Shown here one piece after another: positions 61,101 through 64,000 of a stretch of DNA of 64,000 nt. Numbering within the stretch: position 1 is the first letter of the stretch; each line of letters opens with the position of its first letter. The position numbers and the translations under genes are program-made. The DNA is from Brachynemurus nebulosus. Taxonomy: Eukaryota; Arthropoda; Insecta; Neuroptera; Myrmeleontidae. The stretch is from the NCBI GenBank assembly GCA_035578155.1, contig JAPWDM010000005.1, forward strand, positions 49,122,954 to 49,186,953, in the 5' to 3' direction. The notes beneath the pieces were generated by a model. It saw only the letters and a program-made list of their open reading frames with translations, did not search any database and had not been told where the DNA came from.

Positions 61101-62616
61101 CGTTACAATGTCGTAAGTAATGTGCATACAGAGTGCTACGAGGTAATGAAACTCCTTCAGCTGTTTCATAGTTTTCTAAGAGCCATTGTACCTTTTTTTA
61201 AAAGAAAATTACGTCCAGTTAGATGATAGATATGAAAATATTTTATAAACGTTGATGCTTACTTCTTTATTTGTCCACCTCTACTAAATTTTTAAACAAT
61301 ACTTAACAAAAATTTTGGATATAAAAATTTAGTAGGTATTAATTTTTTTTCCGGAATTGAGCCCCACTACTCATTTAAAAAAAAATAGTTATTATAAGTG
61401 GTATTTGATCCCGGATTTCTCGTGTAGTAATCCTATGCTTTATCGACTGACCCCCTTTCCCCAGTGAGAATTATTAATAGCACATACAATATGTACATTA
61501 ACTACAGTCTAAACTTTGGCCCAGAAATTCGATATTTTTGGAAACTAAAAATTGTCGTATAAAATTTCGTTAGCCTGTAACTGTTTCATCTGGGATTAAT
61601 GTAACGCTAAATGTCTAATTTAACATTAAACACTAATAGCCCGAGAGCCCGCCGTATACAAATCCTATGTATAAGATACATTAATGACTTTCTGCGTGAG
61701 TAGTACTAATACAGACCTAAAAGGAGCCACCATTTATTTAAGCCAATTTTGCCCGCATCACAAAATATGACGTCATTTCTGGTTATAATTTTTAATTTTT
61801 ACTTAAAAATGAAATGGTTGAAATCTATATCAAAATTTAGATTTCAACGTATACAATGAGTTTATATTGAGGTGTCAGGCTTAACGCGCAATCCCATGGT
61901 ACTCGATTAATTAACCCGTGTGGCTGTAGATTAATTAAGCCTGACATCCTACTACAATTTCATTGTATACGTTAAAATCTACATTTCGACGTAAATTTCA
62001 TCCATGCTTTCCATGACCTAAGTAACTATTGAAAATTATAACCAGAAATAACGTCATATCTGTGACCCGGTAAAAATTAGCGTAAATAAATGGTGGCTCC
62101 TTTTGAGTCTGTAGTAGTACTACTCATGCACAAAAAGTCGTTCATGTATTTTATATATAGGATTCGTATACGGCGGGCTCTCGGACTATAATTATGTTTA
62201 TTTACAAATTGTGACGTCGTTTTGAAGTAATGGCGCATTTTCAGCCATTTGAATCATTGTTGAAAATTAATGATTTTCAAAATAAAACTTCTTAATAAAT
62301 ACCAAATATTTTTGCGTTTCCAAAAATCAAAAATATTTTTAATGATAACTCATAGAATAATTTAACATTTAACATGAATTTCAAACATACTTAAGTACCC
62401 TATTCAACCATAATTTATTTAAGTAAAAATAAGACACTTTTTTAAAATGAGTCTCAGTAAAATACATTTATTAGTTATACAAAAACTTACTGTAGCTGGT
62501 GACACTCTAGTAGCATGACCCAACCCGGTAGCCAAATCTGCAGCATTTGTTCCAGCTCCGCTTTGAGCGGATGTGACAGCAACATGAGTACCAGCACCGG
62601 TCGCATAAGATGCTTC
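57944..62616 (-). CDS. Rfx: RFX1/2/3-type transcription factor, C-terminal 553 aa (8 coding exons, 5' end outside window)
   Basis: Minus-strand exons are 62616-62491, 61191-61010, 60947-60639, 60580-60434, 60371-60214, 60151-59731, 58325-58166 and 58102-57944. They sum to 1662 nt with all phases in agreement and a stop at 57946-57944. The winged-helix RFX DNA-binding domain spans the second and third exons ([20 protein letters not shown], then KYHYYGI). The conserved B, C and dimerisation regions follow ([48 protein letters not shown]). The dimerisation region points to the RFX1/2/3 branch rather than RFX5 or RFX7. Family knowledge: these factors bind X-box promoter motifs and drive ciliary genes, in insects mainly in sensory neurons. 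The N-terminal activation region must lie past position 64000. A candidate AATAAA lies on the minus strand at 57702-57697. Confidence 0.95.
58166..58325 (-). CDS. Rfx: Rfx exon (end of dimerisation domain)
   Basis: The acceptor ATAACAG restores Ser across the junction. The exon encodes [40 protein letters not shown] and PIAVMAESS. The donor is GTAAGTTC. Confidence 0.94.
58364..58670. mobile_element. TA-flanked MITE (307 bp) in an Rfx intron
   Basis: Ends of about 50 bp (CAGGGTGTTTCAAGCAACTA, AGAACATATAAATTTTAACA and inverse) are flanked by TA (58362-58363 and 58671-58672). It begins 38 bases upstream of an Rfx exon, close to the branch-point region. A partial copy is at 17177. Confidence 0.75.
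59138..59584. mobile_element. TA-flanked element with short TIRs (447 bp) in an Rfx intron
   Basis: TTGGGATCTGTC and GACAGATCCCAA are exact inverses flanked by TA. The interior is unstructured, so this could be chance. Confidence 0.4.
59731..60151 (-). CDS. Rfx: Rfx exon (C and dimerisation region)
   Basis: The exon encodes [48 protein letters not shown], the Leu/Gln-rich [16 protein letters not shown] and [20 protein letters not shown]. This is the most conserved block outside the DNA-binding domain. The donor is GTGAGA. Confidence 0.95.
60214..60371 (-). CDS. Rfx: Rfx exon (B region)
   Basis: The acceptor TTTTCCAG and donor GTAAAACC flank codons for [20 protein letters not shown] and TQAIRNFAK, a strongly conserved RFX segment. 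Confidence 0.92.
60434..60580 (-). CDS. Rfx: Rfx exon (start of B region)
   Basis: The exon encodes [19 protein letters not shown] and LWREFWRA, matching the RFX1/2/3 region after the linker. The acceptor is TTTGTAAG and the donor is GTACAG. It was too short for open-frame detection. Confidence 0.9.
60639..60947 (-). CDS. Rfx: Rfx exon: end of DNA-binding domain and Ser/Gly linker
   Basis: The acceptor TTGTAG joins AG|A to restore Arg. The exon encodes [19 protein letters not shown], then a Ser/Gly/Asn linker and an acidic, proline-rich stretch. The donor is GTAAGTCA. Confidence 0.93.
61010..61191 (-). CDS. Rfx: Rfx exon with most of the winged-helix DNA-binding domain
   Basis: This exon was missing from simple open-frame calls. 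It encodes [37 protein letters not shown] and [10 protein letters not shown], the hallmark RFX helices. The acceptor AAAAAAAG is weak in pyrimidines on its near side but the protein match is decisive. The donor is GTATAAC. Confidence 0.95.
61639..62186. mobile_element. Long-TIR MITE (548 bp) in an Rfx intron
   Basis: Arms of about 190 bp are inverted copies sharing CGAGAGCCCGCCGTATAC, ACAGACCTAAAAGGAGCCAC-type text, CATTTATTTAxGC and GGTTATAATTTT. A second inner pair carries AACGTATACAATGA. The tips are flanked by TA, but the exact duplication is uncertain. Confidence 0.65.
62491..62616 (-). CDS. Rfx: Rfx exon upstream of the DNA-binding domain
   Basis: The acceptor TGCATGCAG and donor GTAAGT bound 42 whole codons rich in Ala, Gly and Thr, ending HATRVSPAT. 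That reads directly into VQWLLENYE of the next exon. The phase-0 start shows at least one earlier exon. Confidence 0.85.
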
Positions 62617-63509
62617 CTGCATGCATTAATCCATTCCAACAAGCCCGCAAGCATTTTATTGTTAGTAGATTAGATTATTAAATTATTTAATTAAGAAATG
62701 ATTAATATGTACTTGTATTATAACATTTTTTTACGAAAAAAAAAGAAGAAAATTTAATTTTTTTTCTTTCTTTGTATTTTATTTTGTAAATACAAATGTT
62801 AGTTTTATATACATTCCTGAAAAATATACATGAAAGGGAGGAAAGAATCACATTTTTACATGTTAGTACACCAATATAAGAATTATATTAATACTATCGC
62901 CATTTTGAATAGTAAAATGCGATTTTTTTGGGAAAATTTAAGATATTAAGGGGGAGCCTGGTTTAAACAGTAAAAAAAGGTGAGTTTTAAGAAACTGGTT
63001 TAATATAAAAAAAAATTAATACAATCAATTTGAAATTTCGCGGTTTAATTTTATACAGAAAACCGTGTTTAAAAAAAAAAACGGTTTTTGATACCCAAGT
63101 ACCATCTTTTTATATCAGTGAAAGGGTAAATAAAATTTTTTTTTTAAATTCATCTATAGAAGGTAATAATAATGGCCAATAAGTTAATGACCAAACAGCT
63201 TTTCTTTTATTTGTTCTGTCAATTTCAAACATATAAATTTTGAGAAAAAAATATATCTATTTAAAGTTTTATACTGTCATTTTGACGTAGACGTTTCTTA
63301 AAATTTATAACGGGATTGAGCTTAAAATTCTACTAAGGATATTATTTTCGATTAAAGAAAAAAGAAAAAAATGCCATTTTTTAAGTAAGTTAAGAGCATA
63401 TATTATACCCCCTTAATTGATTTAATTGTGAAATACTAAAAATTGCCATGAATAAATTTCTAAGTAAAATATGTAAACATAACCATTTTATGGTTATTTT
63501 TGTAATTAA

Positions 63510-64000
63510 CCCTAGAATCATACGTACTCGTCAAAACGACGAACGAACTTCTCTACCTGCTCCAATACTACAACTTGTCGGTGCCCGCTTGCTGTGAAAC
63601 TTCTGTTATCTAATTTATTTGTTATTATAACACATAAGACGTATAAATTTTGTTTACAGCTATTGTCGTTTTTTTTTATACTGAAATAGTGTGCGTCAAA
63701 AGGACGACGATGTATGATTAACCTATATTTTTTTTAAAGATTTTGTACTCCACATATAAAAGTTTTCCTAATTGTTCTAAAATTTATTAAAGATATGGAT
63801 GTTATAATTAATTTATTCAATGATTATGATAATGTGAAAGATGATTACAGCTGTTTACTTATAGAGACGACATAATACTGAAGTTTTAATATATTGAATC
63901 GGAAACTAAAGAATGCGTTTCAAGTGACTTAATAAAAGGTTAACAATTTATTTTGTAGAAAATATTTTAATTTTTATTATTTTTTGAGATCTTATTCTAA
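63510..64000. mobile_element. piggyBac-like element, second copy, cut by window edge
   Basis: After TTAA at 63506-63509, CCCTAGAATCATACGTACTC starts a copy nearly identical to 24202 onward for all 490 visible bases. The high identity of two copies 39 kb apart suggests recent activity of the family. Confidence 0.75.

Overview
The window is nuclear DNA from an animal, most likely an insect. The evidence is very AT-rich sequence, spliced genes with GT-AG introns, long (TA)n microsatellites and dense, nested DNA transposons. I cannot fix the order or species from sequence alone. Three conserved protein-coding genes can be reconstructed exon by exon, with every splice phase agreeing. They are a CHERP homologue (minus strand, 8 coding exons, 43560 to 28970, about 821 aa), eIF3g (plus strand, 2 coding exons, 45858 to 52444, about 289 aa) and an RFX1/2/3-type transcription factor (minus strand, 8 coding exons seen, 62616 to 57944, 553 aa; its N-terminus lies beyond the right edge). 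CHERP and eIF3g are divergent neighbours with about 2.3 kb between their start codons.

The left 28.9 kb holds no host gene that I can support. It is a transposon graveyard of mostly non-autonomous elements. Many can be delimited to the base by terminal inverted repeats (TIRs) plus target-site duplications (TSDs): 8-bp TSDs for hAT-like, TTA/TAA for PIF/Harbinger-like, TTAA for piggyBac-like and TA for Tc1/mariner-like elements. Several are nested two or three deep. Coding remnants include a partial MADF-domain protein inside a PIF/Harbinger-like element, a hAT transposase C-terminus, a Tc1 fragment, an internally deleted mariner and the N-terminus of a ZBED/Buster-like hAT protein.

The introns of the three genes are equally full of elements. 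The 8-kb fifth intron of CHERP holds a complete but non-coding LTR retrotransposon (35606-38989). It has 571-bp LTRs, a TTAT TSD, an 18-nt primer-binding site matching the 3' end of a tRNA-Leu, and an internal 38-bp satellite. The same intron holds an 822-bp palindrome centred on a TA microsatellite, which is either a recent inverted duplication or an assembly artefact. The eIF3g intron holds a mariner nested in another TIR element and a hAT nested in a larger repeat.

No operon, CRISPR, phage or other prokaryotic system is present. The most unusual items are the LTR element, the palindromes, the MADF-bearing element and the nested insertions. They are variations on known element classes, and I found nothing that I can call a new functional system.
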